A DNA stretch of 6,444 bases from Streptosporangiaceae bacterium. GTDB lineage: Bacteria; Actinomycetota; Actinomycetes; Streptosporangiales; Streptosporangiaceae. The stretch spans positions 1 through 6,444 of the forward strand of contig JASHSZ010000673.1 of assembly GCA_030040815.1 (NCBI GenBank), given 5' to 3'. Shown here one piece after another: positions 1 through 5,635 of this stretch. The notes beneath the pieces are model-generated. The model saw only the letters and a program-made list of their open reading frames with translations, was not told the DNA's origin and did no database searches. The position numbers and the translations under genes were made by a program. Positions within the stretch are counted from its first letter, which is position 1, and every line of letters begins with the position of its first letter.

Positions 1-861
1 GTACTGATAGGACTCGCGCTCGCGGTGCGCCTCGTCTGGCAGTATGAGGCTGGTGTCCTGTTCCGACTAGGCCGGTTCCGCGGGTCACGAGCACCCGGCT
101 TGCGACTGATCATCCCGGTTGTCGACCAGCTCCGGAAGGTGTCGCTGCGGATCGTGACGATGCCGATCCAGTCACAGGGCATCATCACCCGCGACAACGT
201 GAGCGTGGACGTGTCCGCGGTTGCGTACTACCGGGTCGTCGACGCGGTTAAGTCGGTGCTGGCGATCGAGAACGTCCGGGCCGCGATCAACCAGATCGCC
301 CAGACGACCCTTCGCAAGGTGGTCGGCCAGCACACGCTAGACCAAACCCTGGCCGAGACCGACACCATCAACCTGGACATACGCAAGATCCTGGATGCCA
401 CCACGGCCGAATGGGGCGTGGAAGTGACGCTGGTCGAGCTGAAGGACATCCAGCTGCCCGACACCATGAAGCGGGCCATGGCCAAGCAGGCTGAGGCGGA
501 GCGGGAGAAGCGAGCAAAGATCATCAACGCGGAGGGCGAGTCGATGGCGGCTGCCGCGCTCGGCCAGGCCTCGGACACGATGATGCAGCACCCGCTCGCG
601 CTGCAACTGCGAAACCTCCAGAGCCTGGTAGAGATCGGCATGGACAAGAACACCACAGTTGTGTTCCCCGCCCCGCTCCTGAGCACCATCGAGGAACTCG
701 GCGAGTTCCTGCATCGCGAAGGAGCTTCGGCCAGCAACTGGGACCCGCGGCTGGAGGCGGTTGTGCCGAAGGCAAACGGCGCCACCGGTCCGGTGACGGC
801 CGTCGCGACGGTGCCGGTCACCCTGCCCGCGACGGCGGACAAGGACGGCGACGCCGGGTAG
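1..861 (+). CDS. Slipin/stomatin-like SPFH domain membrane protein, 5' end missing
   Basis: The frame is open from base 1 and ends at TAG 859-861. The first visible codons read VLIGLALAVRLVWQYEAG, the end of a hydrophobic segment running into the usual slipin start of the SPFH domain. The true start therefore lies left of the window, and the GTG at 25 is only an internal codon. Numbering from that GTG, family blocks include QYEAGVLFRLGRF (6-18), MPIQSQGIITRDNVSVDVSA (46-65), TLRKVVGQHTLDQTLAETD (95-113) and EWGVEVTLVELKDIQLP (129-145). An Ala/Glu/Lys-rich coiled coil follows at about 148-185, then the conserved NTTVVFPAPL (209-218). Slipins are membrane-anchored scaffold proteins that oligomerise and are linked to membrane microdomains and to control of membrane proteases; those roles are family knowledge. 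The last 30 residues are a low-complexity tail rich in Ala, Thr, Val and Pro. An NfeD-type partner is common for slipins, but none is seen here. The family call is very secure. Confidence 0.95.
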   Translation, partial: VLIGLALAVRLVWQYEAGVLFRLGRFRGSRAPGLRLIIPVVDQLRKVSLRIVTMPIQSQGIITRDNVSVDVSAVAYYRVVDAVKSVLAIENVRAAINQIAQTTLRKVVGQHTLDQTLAETDTINLDIRKILDATTAEWGVEVTLVELKDIQLPDTMKRAMAKQAEAEREKRAKIINAEGESMAAAALGQASDTMMQHPLALQLRNLQSLVEIGMDKNTTVVFPAPLLSTIEELGEFLHREGASASNWDPRLEAVVPKANGATGPVTAVATVPVTLPATADKDGDAG

Positions 862-1153
862 TGGGCTGACGCCGACGCTCAGTGCAGCGTGGGCTGGCAG
901 CCGCACCACCAATAGCTGACCGTCGTCATTGCTACCAGCCTGCTGGCGTCGTGCGGCGGTGGCGCGACTGGCTCGCGGTGCGACCAGGTCGGGCCACCAT
1001 CGCTGCGCTCCAGGCGGCGTTCCCGGACGAGGCGTCGCTCGTGCCGCTGATCGGGTCCTTTCTGGGCCGACGATCCGCGTTCATGCGCTCCGCTGCGCCT
1101 ACGATCGGGCCAGTCGGGTGCGTCACGGATGTGGAAAGGAGCGCGGCCTGCCG
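862..1153. other. Intergenic stretch between the SPFH gene and the enolase-superfamily gene
   Basis: No secure gene lies here. Just after the SPFH stop, ACGCT (875-879) and AGCGT (886-890) can form a 5-bp hairpin with a 6-nt loop. It is flanked by two copies of GTGGGCTG (861-868 and 889-896). There is no T tract, so it is at best a weak terminator. A small ORF (882-1157) is listed separately. A TACGAT hexamer at 1100-1105 resembles an actinobacterial -10 element but has no convincing -35. The promoter of the downstream gene should lie in this stretch but cannot be placed with confidence. Confidence 0.5.
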
Positions 1154-1157
1154 ATGA
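882..1157 (+). CDS. Doubtful small ORF overlapping the next gene's start by ATGA
   Basis: This frame opens at GTG 882, with an alternative GTG at 951, and ends at TGA 1155-1157. The stop shares the ATGA at 1154-1157 with the start codon of the enolase-superfamily gene, an arrangement typical of translationally coupled genes. From about 951 to 1075 most third codon positions are G or C, and the protein looks ordinary there, with a Leu/Ala-rich stretch at about residues 30-60. The first 20 codons are less convincing. No Shine-Dalgarno sequence precedes either GTG, and I recognise no family in the 91 residues. It may be a small coupled leader protein, the remnant of a decayed gene, or chance open frame in GC-rich DNA. 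The downstream gene has its own ribosome binding site, so it does not need this ORF. Confidence 0.2.
   Translation: MQRGLAAAPPIADRRHCYQPAGVVRRWRDWLAVRPGRATIAALQAAFPDEASLVPLIGSFLGRRSAFMRSAAPTIGPVGCVTDVERSAACR
1136..1141 (+). promoter_or_regulatory. Ribosome binding site of the enolase-superfamily gene
   Basis: AAGGAG lies 12 nt before ATG 1154. The spacing is slightly long but acceptable. It supports ATG 1154 over the upstream in-frame start at 929, whose extra 75 residues are Arg-rich and lie before the family's normal N-terminus. Confidence 0.6.
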
Positions 1158-2377
1158 AGGTGACCGGCATCGAGGTGTTCCCGATCTCCGTGCCGCCCCC
1201 GGCCAGGGGCGGTAGCGGGTGGATGATTCTCCGCCTCGACACCGATGCGGGGATCTCGGGCTACGGGGAGATGATGCTGCTCTCCAACCCGTTTCGGTGG
1301 CCCGTAGTGGTGGCGATGCTCGAGGATCTCGTCGAGCAGGCCCTCGTCGGCCACGACCCCTACGACGCCGAGCAGCGCTTCGACCGCATCTATGGCCGCG
1401 CAGGTTACAGCCACGCGCCCGAGCAGACCAAGCTCGCGATGCTGAGCGCGCTCGACATGGCGTGCTATGACATCGTCGGCAAGGACCTCGGACAGCCGCT
1501 GCACCGTCTGCTTGGCGGCCGACTGCGCGACAGGGTCCGCACCTACACCTACCTGTACGCAACCGAGAAGGACGCGAACCTCCAGCAGAGCCTGCGCCGG
1601 CTGTGGCTCGATCCCGGCTATGCGGCGGCGCGTGCCCGGCACTACGTGGACCTGGGCTTCACCGCCGTCAAGCTCGACCCGTTCTCGCTCACGGTCAGCG
1701 AGGACCAGGCGCTCGGACAGGTCGTTCCGCTCCAGTTCACGCCGCAGGCACTGGCGACCGCCGAGTCGGTGATCGCTGCCATCCGGCGCGAGGTAGGCAC
1801 GGCCGCCGACATCCTGGTGGGCACTCACGGGCAGATGACCCCCGCGAGCGCCATCCGGTTCGCGCGACGCATCGAGGCGTACGACCCGCTCTGGTTTGAG
1901 GAGCCGGTCCCGCCCGAGAACGCCGAGGCGCTCGCCGAGGTCGCTCGCGCCACGACCATCCCGATCACGACGGGGGAGCGGCTGACCTCGAAGCATGATT
2001 TCGCCCGCCTGCTGTCGCACCGGGCGGCCGCCATCTTCAACTTCGACGTCGGCCTCGTCGGTGGCGTCCTCGAGGCGAAGAAGATCGCAGCGATGGCAGA
2101 GGCGCACTACGTGCAGATCGCGCCGCACGTCTACGGTGGACCGATGATCGCCGCCGCGTCACGAGAGCTGTCGCTGTGCTCGCCCAACTTCCTCATCATG
2201 GAGGGCGTCGAGACCTTCGGCGGTAGCTACGATGAGCTCACCGACCCGCCGTTCACCTGGCGAGACGGCTTTCTCTTCCCGTCGGATCGTCCTGGTCTCG
2301 GTCACGACCTGCGCGAGGACGTGGCCCGCCGGCTTCGCCCCGACGGGCCTGGACCCAGCCGCGTGCGCGTCTACTGA
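1154..2377 (+). CDS. Mandelate racemase/muconate lactonizing enzyme family protein (enolase superfamily, probable sugar-acid dehydratase type)
   Basis: This 407-residue protein has the usual length and two-domain layout of the family. The capping domain is at about 1-125, where MKVTGIEVFPISVP is the expected first strand and residues 96-122 form the block around ALDMACYDIVGKDLGQPLHR and LLGG. The barrel domain covers about 130-380. Visible active-site elements are K173 in VKLD, the THG segment at 224-226, the FEEP acids (E249/E250), E275 in TGERL, the paired D298 and H325 (APHVYGGP), and E350. The late Asp-His pair and the FEEPVPPEN and GERL motifs fit the galactonate/gluconate dehydratase-like branch better than true mandelate racemase or muconate cycloisomerase. 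Such enzymes abstract the proton alpha to a carboxylate using Mg2+, and dehydratase members yield 2-keto-3-deoxy sugar acids in the cytoplasm. The position where galactonate dehydratase has its first metal Asp is Gly223 here. The substrate is unknown. The gene faces the three leftward genes. Confidence 0.93.
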   Translation: MKVTGIEVFPISVPPPARGGSGWMILRLDTDAGISGYGEMMLLSNPFRWPVVVAMLEDLVEQALVGHDPYDAEQRFDRIYGRAGYSHAPEQTKLAMLSALDMACYDIVGKDLGQPLHRLLGGRLRDRVRTYTYLYATEKDANLQQSLRRLWLDPGYAAARARHYVDLGFTAVKLDPFSLTVSEDQALGQVVPLQFTPQALATAESVIAAIRREVGTAADILVGTHGQMTPASAIRFARRIEAYDPLWFEEPVPPENAEALAEVARATTIPITTGERLTSKHDFARLLSHRAAAIFNFDVGLVGGVLEAKKIAAMAEAHYVQIAPHVYGGPMIAAASRELSLCSPNFLIMEGVETFGGSYDELTDPPFTWRDGFLFPSDRPGLGHDLREDVARRLRPDGPGPSRVRVY

Positions 2378-2521
2378 CGTGCCCGCTCAGGCGGCCTTGA
2401 AGAATGCACCGCCGCGTAGCCTTCCGGGATCGTGATGGCCACGACCAGCGCCGCATCACCGGGGCAGCAAACCGGCATTGCCCGCTCGGGGCGGCCTGCC
2501 ACCGGATCGTGCTGGGCTGCG
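2378..2521. terminator. Convergent intergenic region with weak hairpins, possible two-way terminator
   Basis: The two stop codons face each other across 144 nt, so transcription from both sides should end here. Candidate structures are GTGATG/CATCAC (2432-2437 with 2454-2459) and a 6-bp stem GGGCAG/TTGCCC counting one G-T pair (2462-2467 with 2478-2483). A third option, GCCC/GGGC (2480-2483 with 2488-2491), competes with the second. None is followed by a T run, so none is a classical intrinsic terminator. The terminator role rests mainly on the gene arrangement. Confidence 0.25.
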
Positions 2522-3757
2522 TCAGGGCATGCCCACCATCGCGCCGTTGAGGGTTGCCGCGCTGGTCAGCTCCGTGCCCGAGAGGGCCGGCAGCCCCAGC
2601 AGGCTGCGGAAGCCGTTTACCCAGTCGGTTCCCCAGCCGCCGGTGGCAAGGACGTTGACGGCGTTCTGCGGGGTGGCGACCCGGTCGGGCCCGATTGCGA
2701 CGTCGTAGGGGATCGCCGTCATGTGCTCGAGCTCACGGGCGGTCTGCAGAAACAGCAGGTAGCCCGTCCATGGCGGGTAGCCTCCGATGTCGCTCTGGAT
2801 GACGCTGTTGCCCGGTTCGACGGTCTGCAACTGGATGAACGGCGTGCCGCCGCCGAAGGCGAGGTATGTCTTGATGTCGTTCGTGCGGTGCGCCCCCTCG
2901 ATGCCGGCGAGCAGGTAGGCCAGCATCCCGGCGTAATCCGGGAACATGACGGTGACCTTCGGATTCGCGTTCAGCGACGAGATCACCGTGCTCGAGAGAT
3001 CGGCCGGCCAGTCCGGTTCCTCGACGTCCACGTCGGTGACCTTGCAGGCCGGGCAGATCTGCTTGAGCTCTGTCATCAGGGCATCCTGCATGATCGCCGT
3101 GGCGGGCTCGGCATTCGAGGTAATCGCGATAGCGTCGAACGGCTTGCCGCCGTGCTGCCGGACCGCCTGCTCGGCCGCGACCTTAGCGTCGGTCGCGTAG
3201 GCGTCGGTCGTGTTGTAGGTGATGTGGGCGGCCGTGGCTTCCTGGGGCGTCGCCCCGTAGACGGCGATCGCGATGCCGGCGCTCTGCGCCTGGGCGAGCG
3301 CGGCCGCGGTCGTTGTCGGGTCGTAGGCGCACCCGAGGTCGATCGCGTTGTAGTGCTCGTCGATCGCGGTCTCGATGCCGGTGTTCAGGTCCGCGGTCGC
3401 GCCGTCGGTGGCGAAGATCGTTGCCGTCATGCCCATCTCGGTGGCGATGGCCGCGTCGGCATCGGCGATCTCCGTGCACACGATCAGCTGGCTGTTACCG
3501 GGGATGATCATGAGCTTCATCCCGCGCAGGCTCCTGGGGTTAGTGATCTTGCCGCCGTAGCTGGCCGCATAGGTGCTGAAGCTCGGCACGGCGGCAGCGG
3601 TGTTAACGGCGGTGGCGAGCGCGGACAGGTTCACGGTGCCGGCCCTGCCCGGCCTCGGCGGGCCAGAACTGGGAATGATTCCGCAGCCAGCGAGCATCAG
3701 CCCGGCAGCGGCGAGCAGCGGAACCGTCAGTGGGGGAATAACGCTGGCAACGCGCAT
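2522..3757 (-). CDS. Substrate-binding lipoprotein of sugar ABC-transporter type (periplasmic-binding-protein-like fold)
   Basis: This 411-residue protein begins with a lipoprotein signal peptide: a hydrophobic run at 8-22, then the lipobox LAGC with the lipidated Cys at 25, followed by a Ser/Pro/Gly-rich linker. The mature part alternates strands and helices as in type I periplasmic-binding proteins of the ribose/galactose class. MKLMIIPG (80-87) is the first strand; AIDLGCAYDPTTTAAAL (138-154), AGIAIAVYGATP (160-171), PFDAIAITS (206-214) and NPKVTVMFPDYAG (265-277) follow. It should bind a small solute outside the membrane. Sugars are the commonest ligands of this fold, but related proteins bind other small molecules, so the ligand is open. 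Four further Cys occur in the mature chain, including CPAC (235-238). No permease or ATPase gene lies beside it. It follows the ThDP enzyme gene by 47 nt and is probably co-transcribed. ATG 3757 is supported by its ribosome binding site and signal peptide. Confidence 0.88.
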   Translation of the reverse strand: MRVASVIPPLTVPLLAAAGLMLAGCGIIPSSGPPRPGRAGTVNLSALATAVNTAAAVPSFSTYAASYGGKITNPRSLRGMKLMIIPGNSQLIVCTEIADADAAIATEMGMTATIFATDGATADLNTGIETAIDEHYNAIDLGCAYDPTTTAAALAQAQSAGIAIAVYGATPQEATAAHITYNTTDAYATDAKVAAEQAVRQHGGKPFDAIAITSNAEPATAIMQDALMTELKQICPACKVTDVDVEEPDWPADLSSTVISSLNANPKVTVMFPDYAGMLAYLLAGIEGAHRTNDIKTYLAFGGGTPFIQLQTVEPGNSVIQSDIGGYPPWTGYLLFLQTARELEHMTAIPYDVAIGPDRVATPQNAVNVLATGGWGTDWVNGFRSLLGLPALSGTELTSAATLNGAMVGMP

Positions 3758-3763
3758 GTCAAC

Positions 3764-3770
3764 TCACCTC
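3764..3770 (-). promoter_or_regulatory. Strong ribosome binding site of the binding-lipoprotein gene
   Basis: On the minus strand GAGGTGA lies 6 nt before ATG 3757 and matches seven bases of the ideal AAGGAGGTGA. It fixes the start that gives a complete lipoprotein signal peptide and allows independent translation after the ThDP enzyme stop 47 nt upstream. Confidence 0.75.
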
Positions 3771-3804
3771 GCAGTGGGAGGCTGCCGCAGGCAACCCACC
3801 CGGC

Positions 3805-5496
3805 CTACCCGGCCGGCAGCCGGATGTCCAAGACCGCACATCGCTGCTCGGCTTCCAGCGCCAGGCAGTATTCCACCGCGTCGGGCAGCTCTGCGCTGTC
3901 GTTCACCACTCGTCCGCCGCCGCCGTAGGCGCCGGCGAGGGCGACATAGTCCGGCGCCGGCGACAGGTCTGCCTCGGGGAAGGTGCCCTCAGCCTGGCCG
4001 GCACCGCCGGGGTACAACCGCTGCACAGGCAGTCGTGATGCCCGGTAGCTGCGGTTGTTGAGGATCACCGCGATGAACGGTGCCCCGGCTCGGTGCGCGG
4101 ACCAGATGGCCGCCGTGGGCACGCCGAAGTTGAACGAGCCGTCGCCGCACACGGCGAAAACGGGGACCTCGGGGCGAGCCAGCTTCACGCCCATCGCGCC
4201 GCCGATCGCCCAGCCCAGCGCGGGCGAGCCGGTGTCAAAGAACCTGCCGGGCTCGCGGTCGATCTGCCTGATGAGCGCGCTGCGGGCGGTGACCGCTTCT
4301 TCCAGCACGATGGCATGTGGCGGCAGCACCTTGTTCAGTGCCTGCATCATCGCGTGCGGCGCGGCCACGGGCTCGGCCGAGCTGGCGAACGCGTCCCACT
4401 GCTGGCGGACCTGCGCCAGGCTGCGGGTGACCTGCTCGCGCCGCGCGCCCCAGCGGGCCAAGCGGTCGGGGCTGGCGAGGCGTCGCAGCTCGCCGGCGAG
4501 CAGCGGCAGAGCGACGGCGGTGTCGGCGGTGAGGGCGAGGTCGACGGGGTAGGTCCACAGCGGCATCGTGGCCTTGACGGGGTCGGTGTCGATCTGCAGC
4601 ACGGTCGCCGACGCAGGCGGGGCCGAGTGGGCGGGAATCCACGGCACCTCACAGTCCAGGATGAGGACCACGTCCGCGCCGGTGAGGATGTCCACGGCGT
4701 CGCCGGCGTACAGCGGGTGACGGGACGGGAAGCTGACCCGGTCGCGGTGATCGATGACCGGGGCGCCGAGCAGCTCGGCGACATCGACCAGGCTCGAGAC
4801 GGCGTCCACCCGGCCTCCGGTGCGACTGGTGATGATGATCGGATGCGCGGCATCGGCGAGGCAACGTGCCATGTCAGCCAGGCCGGACGGGTCTGGCGCG
4901 GCCCGGCGCGGCGCCAGCAGGCGCCGAGCGAGGCCGGCACCGCCGGACTCCATCAGCGCTTCCCTGGGCAGCATCACATACGAGGGCCCGCGGGGATCGG
5001 CCTGCGCGACCTGGAAGGCCCGGCGGACGATCGGGCCGAGATCGCGACCCCGCGGCACCTCCATGGCCCACTTCCCGTATGCGCGGGCGAGGGCCTGCTG
5101 GTCCAGTTGCTCCTGCTGCCAGTGAATAGCAGCGTCGCGGTGGCCGGGAATGTCGGTGGCCGTGGCGTACGGCGAGCGGCCGGCGAAGATGACGGCCGGG
5201 AGACGGTTGCGCTGGGCGTTATGCCAGGCACCACCGAGGTTGAGGGTGCCGGCATCGACATGCACCATCACGGCCTGCGGCATACCGGTGACGAAGTAGT
5301 GGCCCATAGCCGACGACAGCGCCACAAACTCGTGACTGCACAGCACCGCGCGCGGGCTTGGCGTGTTCGCGGTCCGGGCGGCTGCCAGCGCCTCCTGCAC
5401 CGGCGCGGTGTCGGTGCCAGGGTTGATGAACAGGTGCTGCACTCCTTCGTCGGCGAGCGTCCCGACGAGTTCCGCTGCGGCGTCGGTGAACACCAT
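3805..5496 (-). CDS. Thiamine-diphosphate-dependent 2-oxo acid decarboxylase-like enzyme (acetolactate synthase/benzoylformate decarboxylase superfamily)
   Basis: This 563-residue protein has the three-domain layout and length of the superfamily. The N-terminal pyrimidine-binding domain (about 1-180) carries the cofactor-activating Glu56 in SHEF. The central domain spans about 205-340. The C-terminal diphosphate-binding domain has the GDGS...NN motif (451-454 to 480-481) that holds Mg2+ and ThDP. The loop NPGTD (25-29), His79 in VMVHVDAGT and His260 in FPSRHP line up, from memory of the family, with the Ser26 loop, His70 and His281 of Pseudomonas putida benzoylformate decarboxylase. Non-oxidative decarboxylation of a 2-oxo acid is therefore more likely than acetolactate synthesis. 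The usual database label would be acetolactate synthase large subunit-like or thiamine pyrophosphate-requiring protein, and no small regulatory subunit is nearby. It is cytoplasmic and probably heads a transcript with the downstream binding lipoprotein. The substrate is unknown. Confidence 0.9.
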   Translation of the reverse strand: MVFTDAAAELVGTLADEGVQHLFINPGTDTAPVQEALAAARTANTPSPRAVLCSHEFVALSSAMGHYFVTGMPQAVMVHVDAGTLNLGGAWHNAQRNRLPAVIFAGRSPYATATDIPGHRDAAIHWQQEQLDQQALARAYGKWAMEVPRGRDLGPIVRRAFQVAQADPRGPSYVMLPREALMESGGAGLARRLLAPRRAAPDPSGLADMARCLADAAHPIIITSRTGGRVDAVSSLVDVAELLGAPVIDHRDRVSFPSRHPLYAGDAVDILTGADVVLILDCEVPWIPAHSAPPASATVLQIDTDPVKATMPLWTYPVDLALTADTAVALPLLAGELRRLASPDRLARWGARREQVTRSLAQVRQQWDAFASSAEPVAAPHAMMQALNKVLPPHAIVLEEAVTARSALIRQIDREPGRFFDTGSPALGWAIGGAMGVKLARPEVPVFAVCGDGSFNFGVPTAAIWSAHRAGAPFIAVILNNRSYRASRLPVQRLYPGGAGQAEGTFPEADLSPAPDYVALAGAYGGGGRVVNDSAELPDAVEYCLALEAEQRCAVLDIRLPAG

Positions 5497-5504
5497 GGCT
5501 TCCG

Positions 5505-5509
5505 CCTCC
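5505..5509 (-). promoter_or_regulatory. Ribosome binding site of the ThDP enzyme gene
   Basis: On the minus strand GGAGG lies 8 nt before ATG 5496, near-ideal sequence and spacing. It supports that ATG, after which the protein begins at the expected point before the NPGTD loop. Confidence 0.75.
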
Positions 5510-5562
5510 AGTCTCGCGCCAGCGCACGACCAGACCCGGCTGGGCGACGGCCCGTCCGGCCC

Positions 5563-5591
5563 GTGCTACCCGCCAGCGTAAATCCGGCCAA
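5563..5591 (-). promoter_or_regulatory. Possible promoter for the ThDP enzyme and binding-lipoprotein genes
   Basis: On the minus strand TTGGCC (5591-5586) and TAGCAC (5568-5563) are separated by 17 nt and resemble an actinobacterial -35 TTGAC and -10 TAG pair. Each hexamer matches only partly. Transcription would begin near 5556, giving a leader of about 60 nt. No clear operator palindrome overlaps it. This is a weak candidate. Confidence 0.2.
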
Positions 5592-5635
5592 GCCCGGGCA
5601 ACCGAACTTGCGCGGCCCGGCGCAGTCTGCGGCGG

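Larger units (their letters stand above)
5497..5635. other. Intergenic stretch between the hydrolase and the ThDP enzyme gene
   Basis: This 139-nt gap shows no gene. On the minus strand, after the hydrolase stop, GCAA and TTGC can pair around GTTCGG, with a few further G-C pairs outside one mismatch (about 5592-5620). There is no T run, so it is a weak terminator or processing structure at most. A possible promoter and the ribosome binding site of the ThDP enzyme gene follow. The gap leaves open whether the hydrolase shares a transcript with the next two genes. Confidence 0.4.

Noticed and set aside
1100..1105. TACGAT as a -10 element for the enolase-superfamily gene
   Set aside because: The hexamer fits a TANNNT pattern, but no reasonable -35 lies 16-18 nt upstream and such hexamers arise often by chance.
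929..1153. N-terminal extension of the enolase-superfamily protein from ATG 929
   Set aside because: The added 75 residues are Arg-rich and unlike any family domain. ATG 1154 has an AAGGAG site and gives the expected N-terminus.
932..2128. 398-codon open frame on the minus strand
   Set aside because: It is antisense to the enolase-superfamily gene, whose motifs are unmistakable. The antisense product is Arg/His/Asp-rich and unrecognisable.
3801..3820. Tandem GGCCGGGT repeat at the end of the ThDP enzyme gene
   Set aside because: Two imperfect 9-nt copies on the minus strand span the stop codon. Too short and GC-simple to call a repeat element.
2432..3928. 498-codon open frame on the plus strand
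   Set aside because: It covers the binding-lipoprotein gene in antisense and runs into the ThDP enzyme gene. Its composition is Gly/Arg/Asp/Val-biased and it shows no family features, while the opposite strand has a clear signal peptide, lipobox and ribosome binding site.
1154..5496. Mandelate degradation pathway (mandelate racemase plus benzoylformate decarboxylase)
   Set aside because: Tempting from the family names, but the enolase-superfamily enzyme has dehydratase-type motifs and no mandelate dehydrogenase or benzaldehyde dehydrogenase is present. The resemblance of the ThDP enzyme does not fix its substrate.
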